DNA of 6,835 nucleotides, taken from the NCBI GenBank assembly GCA_035646975.1, contig DASROJ010000350.1, positions 1 to 6,835 of the forward strand, in the 5' to 3' direction. This DNA is from DASROJ01 sp035646975 (GTDB lineage Bacteria > Acidobacteriota > Polarisedimenticolia > JACPZX01 > DASXTC01). How positions within the stretch are numbered: position 1 is the stretch's first letter; the number at the start of each line of letters is the position of its first letter. A program made the position numbers and the translations under genes. Of the stretch, positions 1 to 5,801 are shown one piece after another. The notes beneath the pieces were generated by a model that worked only from the letters and a program-made list of their open reading frames with translations, had not been told where the DNA came from and did not search any database.

Positions 1-4
1 CGTC

Positions 5-715
5 ATGAGAGCAACCTTCACGAAGCGGGGCGCCGTCGTCGTGACGGCTTTGATCATGGCGGGCCTCGCGACGGCCCCGGCCGGCGCACAGAGCGGCACG
101 GTCGTGGGCAAGGCCAGGACCAAGGTGAACCAGGCACAGGCGGCCCAGTCGGGCAACGCCGGCGGTGGCTCGATGACGGGCACTGCCGGAGCGCCGTCGC
201 AGCCGGTGGCCACCCGAACCGCCACGCCGGCACAGCCGGCACAGCCGGCGGGGCCCGGCGGCATGGCGGTGATCGCCACCGACCCGAATCATGTCTCGGC
301 CATCAAGGCACTCGAGCAAATCAAGCGAGACGAGGAGAACTCGTCCGAGGGCAACACCTTCACCTACGATCCCGGCGACCGCCGGGACCCGTTCCTCTCG
401 CCGCAGGACATTCTGGCGGCGCAGATGTCGGGCCAGGTCTGCAAGGGGGAGGGCATGGAGTGCTGGCTCATCCAGGACGTGACCATCATCGGCGTCCTGA
501 CGCGCAAGAACGGCAACGTGGCCCTGGTCATCGGGCCCGATGGGTACGGCACGACGCTTCACGAGGGCGACAAACTCTACGACGGCGAGGTGCGCAGGAT
601 CGATCCTGTCAGCGGCCTCGTCGTTTTCCGTCAGAAGATTAGTGATCCCACCCGGATCAAACCATTCCGGGATGTGGAGAAGGGACTGAACCTGAACAAG
701 GAGGGACGCTCATGA
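5..715 (+). CDS. pilP: Type IV pilus assembly protein PilP (periplasmic secretin-linking component)
   Basis: PilP connects the inner-membrane PilN/PilO platform to the N0 region of the PilQ secretin in the periplasm. Residues 1-28 look like a Sec signal peptide: basic n-region with K7 and R8, hydrophobic stretch V11-A22, and a probable cut after A28 (AGA|Q). Residues 30-95 are a flexible Gly/Ala/Gln/Pro-rich linker. The family hallmark is the DRRDPF motif at 125-130, followed by the C-terminal beta domain at about 154-222 (IIGV at 161-164). At 236 residues it is somewhat longer than the typical PilP, because of the linker. Unlike classical PilP it has no lipobox Cys near the N-terminus; its visible cysteines are C146 and C153 in the folded part. 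The ATG at 5 is preferred over the internal ATG at 56 because it supplies the n-region. Its first bases read ATGA, so it may overlap an upstream pilO stop that lies outside the window. The identification is firm because pilQ follows directly. Confidence 0.93.
   Translation: MRATFTKRGAVVVTALIMAGLATAPAGAQSGTVVGKARTKVNQAQAAQSGNAGGGSMTGTAGAPSQPVATRTATPAQPAQPAGPGGMAVIATDPNHVSAIKALEQIKRDEENSSEGNTFTYDPGDRRDPFLSPQDILAAQMSGQVCKGEGMECWLIQDVTIIGVLTRKNGNVALVIGPDGYGTTLHEGDKLYDGEVRRIDPVSGLVVFRQKISDPTRIKPFRDVEKGLNLNKEGRS
227..249 (+). repeat. Short 9-base tandem repeat in the pilP linker
   Basis: The unit CCGGCACAG occurs twice in a row (227-235 and 236-244), followed by a partial third copy (245-249). It encodes the PAQPAQPAG part of the low-complexity linker between the signal peptide and the folded domain. 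The repeat keeps the reading frame, so gain or loss of a unit would only change linker length. It is probably slippage in low-complexity coding sequence rather than a functional site. Confidence 0.6.
698..704 (+). promoter_or_regulatory. Strong Shine-Dalgarno sequence for pilQ
   Basis: AAGGAGG lies 7 bases before the pilQ ATG at 712, inside the last codons of pilP. The pilP stop (713-715) overlaps the pilQ start as ATGA. The perfect Shine-Dalgarno sequence fixes the pilQ start and suggests translational coupling of the two genes. Confidence 0.85.
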
Positions 716-3156
716 GATGGGGGAGGATGGTCGGGGCCACGCTCCTGACCCTTTGCGCTCTTGGCTGCGCCGCCAACCCGCCGGTCACCGAGCCAGCTGC
801 TCCGCTGCCCGACAATTCGGGCCGGGCGCAGAGCGAGGCGGCAGGGCAGGCGGACAACGGGCAGGCACAATTGCCCGGCAGCAATCGCATCGAGTCGATT
901 ACAGCGCAGCCCGGCGAGAACGGGACCGTCGTCACCATCAGGGGTGACCATCCTCTGAGCTACACGTCGTACGACCCCGAGGCCACGAGGCTCGTTCTCG
1001 AGCTGCCGGACGTCGACGCCAGCGCGGTGCAGCCCAGCATCGAAGTGGGCACCGCCCAGCTCGGCAGGATCGAGGTCACCCAGGTGCCGTCGCAGAACGG
1101 CTCGAATCACGCTCGCGTCGAGCTTGTCGGCCGGATGTCGGCCGACACTCACATCGAGCCGAACGGGGCCGATATCGTGATCACGCTTCTCGGTGTCACT
1201 CCGGGTGTCACTCCGGGAGCCCCGCAGGCCGCGCCCGCGATCTCGTCCGCCTCACCCGCGGTTCCCGAGACGGCAGCCACCACGGCCGCCGCGAGGCAGG
1301 CGTCCAGGCTCAACGCGGTCAACATCACCGGCAGCCAGGAGCAGCCCATCGTGCTGCTCGAAGGCGACGGGGCGATGGAGTACAAGTCGTTCGAGCTGGA
1401 CAACCCGCCGCGCCTCGTGGTCGATGTCCTGGGCGTGCACAACGGTGTCAAATCCAAGAAGATCCCGGTGGGCGCCAGCGGCGTCAACCAGGTGCGTGTC
1501 TCGCAGTTCAGCGGAATGCCCGACCAGGTGACTCGCGTCGTGTTCGATCTGTCGCGTCGGGAAGCCTACAAGATCGAGACCGGCAGCTCGAACGTCGCGG
1601 TGAGTTTCACCGGGCCGCAGGTGGAGGATCAGACCACGGCGGCGTCCAACGCGACCCTGCCGGGCGACACTCCATCGACGGCCACAACCGGGTCGACCCA
1701 GCCGGTCCAGTCGAACCAGGAGCCCGTGGCAGTCGTCAGGGCACCGAAGCCGGCCCCGAAGGCACAGGATGCCGAGCCGGCCTCTTCACGTAACCTGAAC
1801 GACCTCGGTCACGATGTCGTCCTGTTCGATCGGGCCGATGCGCGCCCCATGCAGTCGGCGGGTTCGCGCTCCGGCGAGGCAGTGAACATGAACACGCTGC
1901 CCCAGAACGCATACGAGAGCCGGACGATCGCGGGCGGAAGAAAGCAGTATCGCGGCGAGAAGATCTCGGTCGCATTCCGTGACGCGGACCTGCGCGAGGT
2001 CATGTTCTTCTTCGCCGATGTCATGAAGATGAACGTCGTGCTGGACCCGGATGTCGCGGGCAAGGTGGACATCAAGTTGAACCAGGTGCCCTGGGATCAG
2101 GCGTTCCAGGTCATCCTGAAGAACCAGGGTCTCGACGCGATCGAGGAAGAGAACGTCGTCCGCATCGCGAAGACCTCCAAGCTTCGCCAGGAGGCCGCCG
2201 ATCTCAAGGCCCTCAAGCAGGCCCAGGAGCAGGCGGTGGACCCGGTGACCTTCACGCGCACTCTTTCCTACGCGAAGGTGGCGGACGCCGTCAACGTGCT
2301 GCAGCAGGTCAAGACCGAGCGGGGCAAGATCGTCGCGGACGTCCGCACGAACACGCTGATCATCTCCGACATCCCCGAGAAGCAGTCGGCCTACAACGGC
2401 CTGCTGGATGCCCTGGACACGCAGACGCCCCAGGTCATCATCGAGGCCAGGATCGTCGAGGCCATCCGCAACTACGAGCGGGACCTGGGAATCAACTGGA
2501 AGATCGCCTCGAGCAGGGCACCGGCCACCGGCAATCCGTATCCGTACCGGTTCCCCAACAGGGTCGACTTCGCGGCTGACCTGAACACGGCGCCGACGGG
2601 CTTCCCCTCGGCGGGCACCATCGGCCTGATGCTCGGCAACATCGCGGACACGTTGACGCTCGACATCGCGCTGGAGGCGTTCGAGGCCGACGGCAAGGTG
2701 CGAATCCTGTCCTCACCGAAGATCGCCACGCAGAACAACCAGCCGGCGACCATCGAACAGGGCGTGCAGATTCCCGTCGTGACGACGACGGCCACGGAGA
2801 TCGACGTCCAGTACGTCCCGGCGTCGCTCAGGCTCGTCGTGACTCCGCAGATCACCGCGGAGGATACCGTCATCATGAAGCTGAAGGTGGAGAACAACCA
2901 GCCCTCCAACACGATCCGCGTTTCGGGCACCCCGGGTATCGTCACCGAGAGCGTCGACACGCAGATCCTGGTGAGGACCGGCACGACCGCCGTCATCGGC
3001 GGAGTCTACAAGCTGCAGGAATCCGAGAGCGAGACGGGTCTTCCCGGTCTGAGGAAGATTCCGTTCTTCGGTTGGCTGTTCAAGAACAAGGTCAACAAGA
3101 AGGACTCTTCGGAACTGCTGGTCTTCATCACTCCGAAAATCGTCAAGAACATCTAA
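712..3156 (+). CDS. pilQ: Type IV pilus secretin PilQ
   Basis: PilQ forms the multimeric outer-membrane channel through which the type IV pilus extends and retracts. The 814-residue protein shows, in order: an N-terminal export signal ending in a lipobox-like ALGC (C19); a first AMIN domain at about 60-163, a family thought to bind peptidoglycan; a second AMIN domain at about 200-301; a Pro/Ser/Thr/Gln-rich linker at about 302-415; an STN/N0 domain at about 416-490; a Secretin_N (N1) domain at about 514-573; and the secretin barrel domain at about 574-814. Diagnostic barrel motifs are QVIIEARIVEA (574-584), VRILSSPKIATQNN (663-676) and LPGLRKIPFFGWLF (777-790), with the terminal segment ELLVFITPKIV. 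The protein is full length. The start is set by AAGGAGG 7 bases upstream and the ATGA overlap with pilP. The usual PilQ signal is a plain Sec peptide, so possible lipidation at C19 is an inference. Confidence 0.97.
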   Translation: MRWGRMVGATLLTLCALGCAANPPVTEPAAPLPDNSGRAQSEAAGQADNGQAQLPGSNRIESITAQPGENGTVVTIRGDHPLSYTSYDPEATRLVLELPDVDASAVQPSIEVGTAQLGRIEVTQVPSQNGSNHARVELVGRMSADTHIEPNGADIVITLLGVTPGVTPGAPQAAPAISSASPAVPETAATTAAARQASRLNAVNITGSQEQPIVLLEGDGAMEYKSFELDNPPRLVVDVLGVHNGVKSKKIPVGASGVNQVRVSQFSGMPDQVTRVVFDLSRREAYKIETGSSNVAVSFTGPQVEDQTTAASNATLPGDTPSTATTGSTQPVQSNQEPVAVVRAPKPAPKAQDAEPASSRNLNDLGHDVVLFDRADARPMQSAGSRSGEAVNMNTLPQNAYESRTIAGGRKQYRGEKISVAFRDADLREVMFFFADVMKMNVVLDPDVAGKVDIKLNQVPWDQAFQVILKNQGLDAIEEENVVRIAKTSKLRQEAADLKALKQAQEQAVDPVTFTRTLSYAKVADAVNVLQQVKTERGKIVADVRTNTLIISDIPEKQSAYNGLLDALDTQTPQVIIEARIVEAIRNYERDLGINWKIASSRAPATGNPYPYRFPNRVDFAADLNTAPTGFPSAGTIGLMLGNIADTLTLDIALEAFEADGKVRILSSPKIATQNNQPATIEQGVQIPVVTTTATEIDVQYVPASLRLVVTPQITAEDTVIMKLKVENNQPSNTIRVSGTPGIVTESVDTQILVRTGTTAVIGGVYKLQESESETGLPGLRKIPFFGWLFKNKVNKKDSSELLVFITPKIVKNI
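1192..1215 (+). repeat. Perfect 12-base tandem duplication in pilQ
   Basis: GGTGTCACTCCG occurs twice back to back (1192-1203 and 1204-1215), encoding GVTPGVTP at residues 161-168. It sits exactly where the first AMIN domain ends and the linker to the second begins. The identical copies suggest a recent in-frame duplication in a tolerant hinge. Confidence 0.75.
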
Positions 3157-3161
3157 GGAGG
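3155..3161 (+). promoter_or_regulatory. Strong Shine-Dalgarno sequence overlapping the pilQ stop
   Basis: AAGGAGG begins inside the pilQ stop codon (TAA at 3154-3156) and ends 9 bases before the ATG at 3171. It fixes the lipoprotein start at 3171 rather than at an upstream in-frame ATG inside pilQ (3072), and shows that the gene is translated from the pilus transcript. Confidence 0.85.
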
Positions 3162-3170
3162 AATTCACAG

Positions 3171-3698
3171 ATGAAACCGTTCCATAAAGATCTCATCTGT
3201 ATCGCAGGGGCAATCGCCGCCCTTGGTTTCCTCTACGGATGCGATCATCTCAGCGATCAGGACCTGAGCTCTTCGGGCTCCGTACTCGCCATCTCGAGCG
3301 TGACACCCTCGGCGGTGACATCGGATGTCTCGCCCGGCACCGATCCGAACACCATGGCGAGCGTGCCGCCTCCCGATGATTCGGTCACGTTCGACCTGAC
3401 GAACTCATCCACCGCAGGGTCGGGCAACGACCTGCTCGTGTTCAGCTTCGACATCAAGTGCGCCAATGGAACCCTGGACGACACCAACCGACCGGCCGCG
3501 GTGGCGGTCGCGGCTGGGGCCACCGAGAGCATCACCGTCGTCATCGCCACGGGCGCATACAAGGAAGCGAACCAGGTCGGTCTGCTGGGAGTCGGCTCGG
3601 ACATTTGCAAGATTTCCTTCAACGCACAGAAGCTCGCCGGTGGAAGTCTGCACAGCACCGACGGGCTCGTGGGCGTGACATTCGCGGATGTGCCCTGA
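3171..3698 (+). CDS. Small predicted lipoprotein of unknown function, last gene of the pilus operon
   Basis: I do not recognise this 175-residue protein. Residues 1-23 form a lipoprotein signal peptide: K2 and K6, a hydrophobic stretch at about 8-22, then the lipobox LYGC with acceptor Cys C24. The residue after it is Asp (D25), which in Escherichia coli favours inner-membrane retention; whether that rule holds here is unknown. Residues 28-70 are Ser/Thr/Pro/Asp-rich and look like a tether. From about residue 72 (VTFDLTN) to the end, alternating hydrophobic residues and frequent Gly/Asn/Asp turns suggest one beta-rich domain, with C97 and C146 as a possible disulfide. It begins 14 bases after the pilQ stop with a perfect Shine-Dalgarno sequence, and a terminator follows its stop. 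It therefore very likely shares the pilPQ transcript. A pilotin or other secretin accessory role is possible from position alone; known PilF/Tgl pilotins are TPR proteins, which this is not. Confidence 0.85.
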   Translation: MKPFHKDLICIAGAIAALGFLYGCDHLSDQDLSSSGSVLAISSVTPSAVTSDVSPGTDPNTMASVPPPDDSVTFDLTNSSTAGSGNDLLVFSFDIKCANGTLDDTNRPAAVAVAAGATESITVVIATGAYKEANQVGLLGVGSDICKISFNAQKLAGGSLHSTDGLVGVTFADVP

Positions 3699-3725
3699 AC
3701 GCTGCAACACGCTTGAGTTCGAACG

Positions 3726-3764
3726 GCCCTCGTCGGTTTGTTCCGGCGAGGGCTTTTCAGTTTT
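3726..3764 (+). terminator. Intrinsic terminator after the pilPQ-lipoprotein unit
   Basis: GCCCTCGTCGG (3726-3736) pairs with CCGGCGAGGGC (3743-3753), giving an 11-base-pair stem with a single U-G pair and a 6-base loop. TTTT follows at once (3754-3757), then CAG and a second TTTT (3761-3764). It lies 27 bases after the lipoprotein stop and separates the pilus unit from the downstream genes. Confidence 0.88.
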
Positions 3765-3766
3765 AC

Positions 3767-3796
3767 TTGCAAACCTGGTCAGGGGTCGGCTAGTGT
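3767..3796 (+). promoter_or_regulatory. Weak candidate sigma-70-type promoter for the TPR-peptidase-accBC unit
   Basis: TTGCAA (3767-3772) resembles a -35 box, and TAGTGT (3791-3796), 18 bases later, is a poor -10 match. The location is right: directly after the terminator and about 60 bases before the next start codon. The -10 match is only half of consensus, so this rests mostly on position. Confidence 0.3.
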
Positions 3797-3806
3797 CCTG
3801 GGTCAG
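3774..3806 (+). repeat. Imperfect direct repeat around the candidate -10 box
   Basis: CCTGGTCAG (3774-3782) and CCTGGGTCAG (3797-3806) differ by one inserted G. They start 23 bases apart, about two helical turns, and flank the candidate -10 box. This could be a regulator half-site pair or chance in GC-rich DNA. Confidence 0.3.
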
Positions 3807-3858
3807 CAGTCCAGCGTACGAGTGACGGCGCAGCACCGGCAAGAAAAACGTTACGCAT

Positions 3859-4695
3859 ATGCCCGATTCGGGAACCTCGGAATCTCCGAAAATCGCCGAC
3901 CTGAAGCGCAGGCTGGCCGCCGAGCCTTCGTCCAGGCTCTTCATCGAGCTGGCGCGCGAATATTTCGAGTCGGGCCAGCTGGAGGCCGCTGCCAATGTCT
4001 GCAACCGGGGCCTCAAGAAACATCCGTCCTATCTTTCCGCGCGAGTGCTTCTGGGCCGCGTCTGCTTCGACATGGGGCGCGTGGAGGAGTCCCGCGAGGC
4101 GATGGAATCCGTGCTCGCCCAGGCGCCCGACAACCTCGTCGCCCGCCGGGTAATCGCGGAGATCTGCGCCGAACAAGGCGACGACGCCGGAGCGCTGGAG
4201 CGGTACCGCGCTCTTCTGGCGTTTTCTCCCGGCGATGCCGACACCAAAAAGCGGATCGCCCAGCTCGAGGCGAAGCTTGCTGCGGTCGTTCCGGACCCGC
4301 CGGTTGAAACCCCGTCAAGCGTCGAACCTTCGGCGGCCCTGGAGGCAGCCCCGGCCAGAGAGCCCACCATCGGCTACGTCGCTCCGAGGACCGTGGACGA
4401 CCGCGAGCTCGATCCCGCCGTGCTGGCCACGCCCACGCTGGCGGAGATATACCTGCAGCAGGGACTCAAGGACAAGGCGGCCCGCGTGTACCGGGAGATC
4501 CTGAAAGGGGATCCGGCCAACGCCGAGGCCCTCCAGCGGCTTGGTGAGATAGAGCCATCGGCTCCGGCAGCGCCGGCTCCCGACCCGGCAGAGCAGGGCC
4601 GTCTGAGGAAGATAGCCCTTCTCAACTCATGGCTCGAAGTCATCAAGGGGGCCGCGCCGCGGCATGTCGTGCGCGGCGGCGGCGGTCGTGGGTAA
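3859..4695 (+). CDS. Cytoplasmic TPR-repeat protein
   Basis: This 278-residue tetratricopeptide-repeat protein probably acts as a protein-interaction scaffold; its partner is unknown. A short N-terminal helix (about 11-22) is followed by three consecutive TPR units at about 24-57, 58-91 and 92-125. A Pro/Ala/Glu-rich linker (about 142-190) leads to a fourth TPR at 191-224, and a final hydrophobic helix around 247-268 (core LLNSWLEVIKG). It has no signal peptide or membrane segment, so a cytoplasmic location is expected. That argues against it being the TPR pilotin PilF/Tgl, which is an exported lipoprotein. The ATG at 3859 is the only reasonable start: an in-frame TGA lies at 3823-3825 and no other start lies between. 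No Shine-Dalgarno sequence is visible, only an A-rich stretch at 3841-3848, so translation may be weak. It sits 23 bases before the peptidase gene and probably shares its transcript. From memory, similar TPR proteins lie near pil and acc genes in Deltaproteobacteria. Confidence 0.85.
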   Translation: MPDSGTSESPKIADLKRRLAAEPSSRLFIELAREYFESGQLEAAANVCNRGLKKHPSYLSARVLLGRVCFDMGRVEESREAMESVLAQAPDNLVARRVIAEICAEQGDDAGALERYRALLAFSPGDADTKKRIAQLEAKLAAVVPDPPVETPSSVEPSAALEAAPAREPTIGYVAPRTVDDRELDPAVLATPTLAEIYLQQGLKDKAARVYREILKGDPANAEALQRLGEIEPSAPAAPAPDPAEQGRLRKIALLNSWLEVIKGAAPRHVVRGGGGRG

Positions 4696-4718
4696 ATCCT
4701 TCCTGAGCGGGAAAGCCA

Positions 4719-5798
4719 TTGGGTAGGGCAGAATCCCGTCTCGCGGCCGCGCGGGGGCTGCTGGCATCGTCAGGCATCGATGCCCTCGTGGTGAGCCGCA
4801 TCGAAAACGTCCGCTACTTGTCGGGGTTCACCGGCTCCTCGGCGGCGTTGCTTATCTCCGAGTCCACCGCGGTCCTGGTCACCGATTCGCGTTACGCGGA
4901 GCAGTCCGCGGCGGAGGCCCCCTGCTTCCAGATCGACGTGGTCGGTGGGGCGCCCGCCATCGCCGGAGCGCGCCGCGCCGGAGCGGTCCGCGTCGGGTTC
5001 GAAGCCGAGGTGGTGGCGTTCGATGCCTGGGAGGCGATGCGTCACGCGGTGCAGGACAAGGCAGGGGGTGTTCTGGTACCCTGCCGGGGTCTCATCGAGG
5101 GTCTGAGAATCATCAAGGATCCCGAAGAGATCGCGCTCATCCAGCGGGCCGTCGACATCACCTCGGATGCGTTCGAGCAGACTCTGCCGCTGGTTGTGGC
5201 CGGAGCCGTCGAGCGCGACCTGGCGCTGGAAATTGAGTTCAGAATGAAGCAGGCCGGCGCCGAGGAGCTGGCGTTCGACCTGATCGTCGCCTCGGGGCCG
5301 AGGTCGTCACTGCCGCACGGCAGGGCGGCCGAACGCCGGCTCGGGCAGGGCGAATTCGTGGTATTTGACATCGGCGCCCGCTTTAAGGGATATCATAGCG
5401 ACATGACACGGACGGTCTATCTGGGCCGTCCCGACGACAAGGCCACCAGGATTTACCGGACCGTCCTCGAGTCCCAGTTGCTGGGAATCGAGTCGGTCAG
5501 GCCGGGCGTCACCGCGAACGATGTCGACGCGGCGGCGCGCGGGTACATCGAACGGACCGGGCACGCAGGCCGGTTCGGTCACGGCACCGGTCACGGCGTC
5601 GGGCTTCAGATTCACGAGGCTCCGCGCGTCGGCCCGCGTTCGGAAGAAGTGCTGCGGGCAGGCATGGTGCTGACGGTCGAGCCGGGCATCTACATCCCCG
5701 GCGAAGGCGGTGTCCGGATCGAGGACATCGTGGTGGTCACGGATACCGGCCATCGTGTGATGACGCCGACGCGGAAGGACCGCTGGGCCCTGGAGTGA
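4719..5798 (+). CDS. M24-family Xaa-Pro aminopeptidase (PepP/PepQ-like)
   Basis: This is a metallopeptidase of the M24B family (aminopeptidase P/prolidase), which cleaves bonds before proline in peptides in the cytoplasm using two metal ions. The creatinase-like N-terminal domain covers about 1-125 and the pita-bread catalytic domain about 133-353. All five expected metal ligands are visible: D217 (VFDIGAR), D228 (HSDMTRT), H292 in the GHGTGHGVG motif, E321 (TVEPGIY) and E335 (RIEDIV). The supporting histidines H288 and H299 are also present. Length is 359, normal for the short bacterial forms. The start is TTG at 4719: an in-frame stop lies at 4704-4706, and the next plausible starts would cut into the N-terminal domain. 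A weak GGGAAAG precedes it. Sequence alone does not separate aminopeptidase P from prolidase, so I give no symbol. It lies between the TPR gene and accB, in the position where many genomes have pepQ-efp-accB. Confidence 0.93.
   Translation: MGRAESRLAAARGLLASSGIDALVVSRIENVRYLSGFTGSSAALLISESTAVLVTDSRYAEQSAAEAPCFQIDVVGGAPAIAGARRAGAVRVGFEAEVVAFDAWEAMRHAVQDKAGGVLVPCRGLIEGLRIIKDPEEIALIQRAVDITSDAFEQTLPLVVAGAVERDLALEIEFRMKQAGAEELAFDLIVASGPRSSLPHGRAAERRLGQGEFVVFDIGARFKGYHSDMTRTVYLGRPDDKATRIYRTVLESQLLGIESVRPGVTANDVDAAARGYIERTGHAGRFGHGTGHGVGLQIHEAPRVGPRSEEVLRAGMVLTVEPGIYIPGEGGVRIEDIVVVTDTGHRVMTPTRKDRWALE
5792..5795 (+). promoter_or_regulatory. Shine-Dalgarno sequence supporting the accB GTG start
   Basis: GGAG sits in the last sense codons of the peptidase gene, 6 bases before the GTG at 5802. 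It supports the non-ATG start, since the next in-frame ATG would remove the first helical segment of AccB. Confidence 0.65.
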
Positions 5799-5801
5799 CG
5801 C

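Noticed and set aside
631..1152. Minus-strand open frame of 173 codons opposite the start of pilQ
   Set aside because: It is a shadow of the pilP end and the PilQ AMIN1 domain, with no family signature.
2472..2996. Minus-strand open frame of 174 codons opposite the PilQ secretin domain
   Set aside because: The apparent hydrophobic runs are the reverse reading of conserved secretin codons; there is no independent support.
3405..4016. Minus-strand open frame of 203 codons across the lipoprotein, terminator and TPR start
   Set aside because: Composition is Arg/Ser/Pro-rich without motifs, and it crosses a strong plus-strand terminator and two better supported genes.
3738..4307. Plus-strand open frame of 189 codons overlapping the TPR gene
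   Set aside because: It starts inside the terminator loop and is very Arg/Gly/Ala-rich, typical of a shifted frame. The TPR frame has real repeats.
4651..4677. GC-rich hairpin (GCCGCGC ... GCGCGGC) near the end of the TPR gene as a terminator
   Set aside because: It has no T-run after it, lies inside coding sequence, and the next gene starts close by in the same direction.
3859..4695. TPR protein as the PilF/Tgl-type pilotin of PilQ
   Set aside because: It has no signal peptide or lipobox, and a terminator separates it from pilQ.
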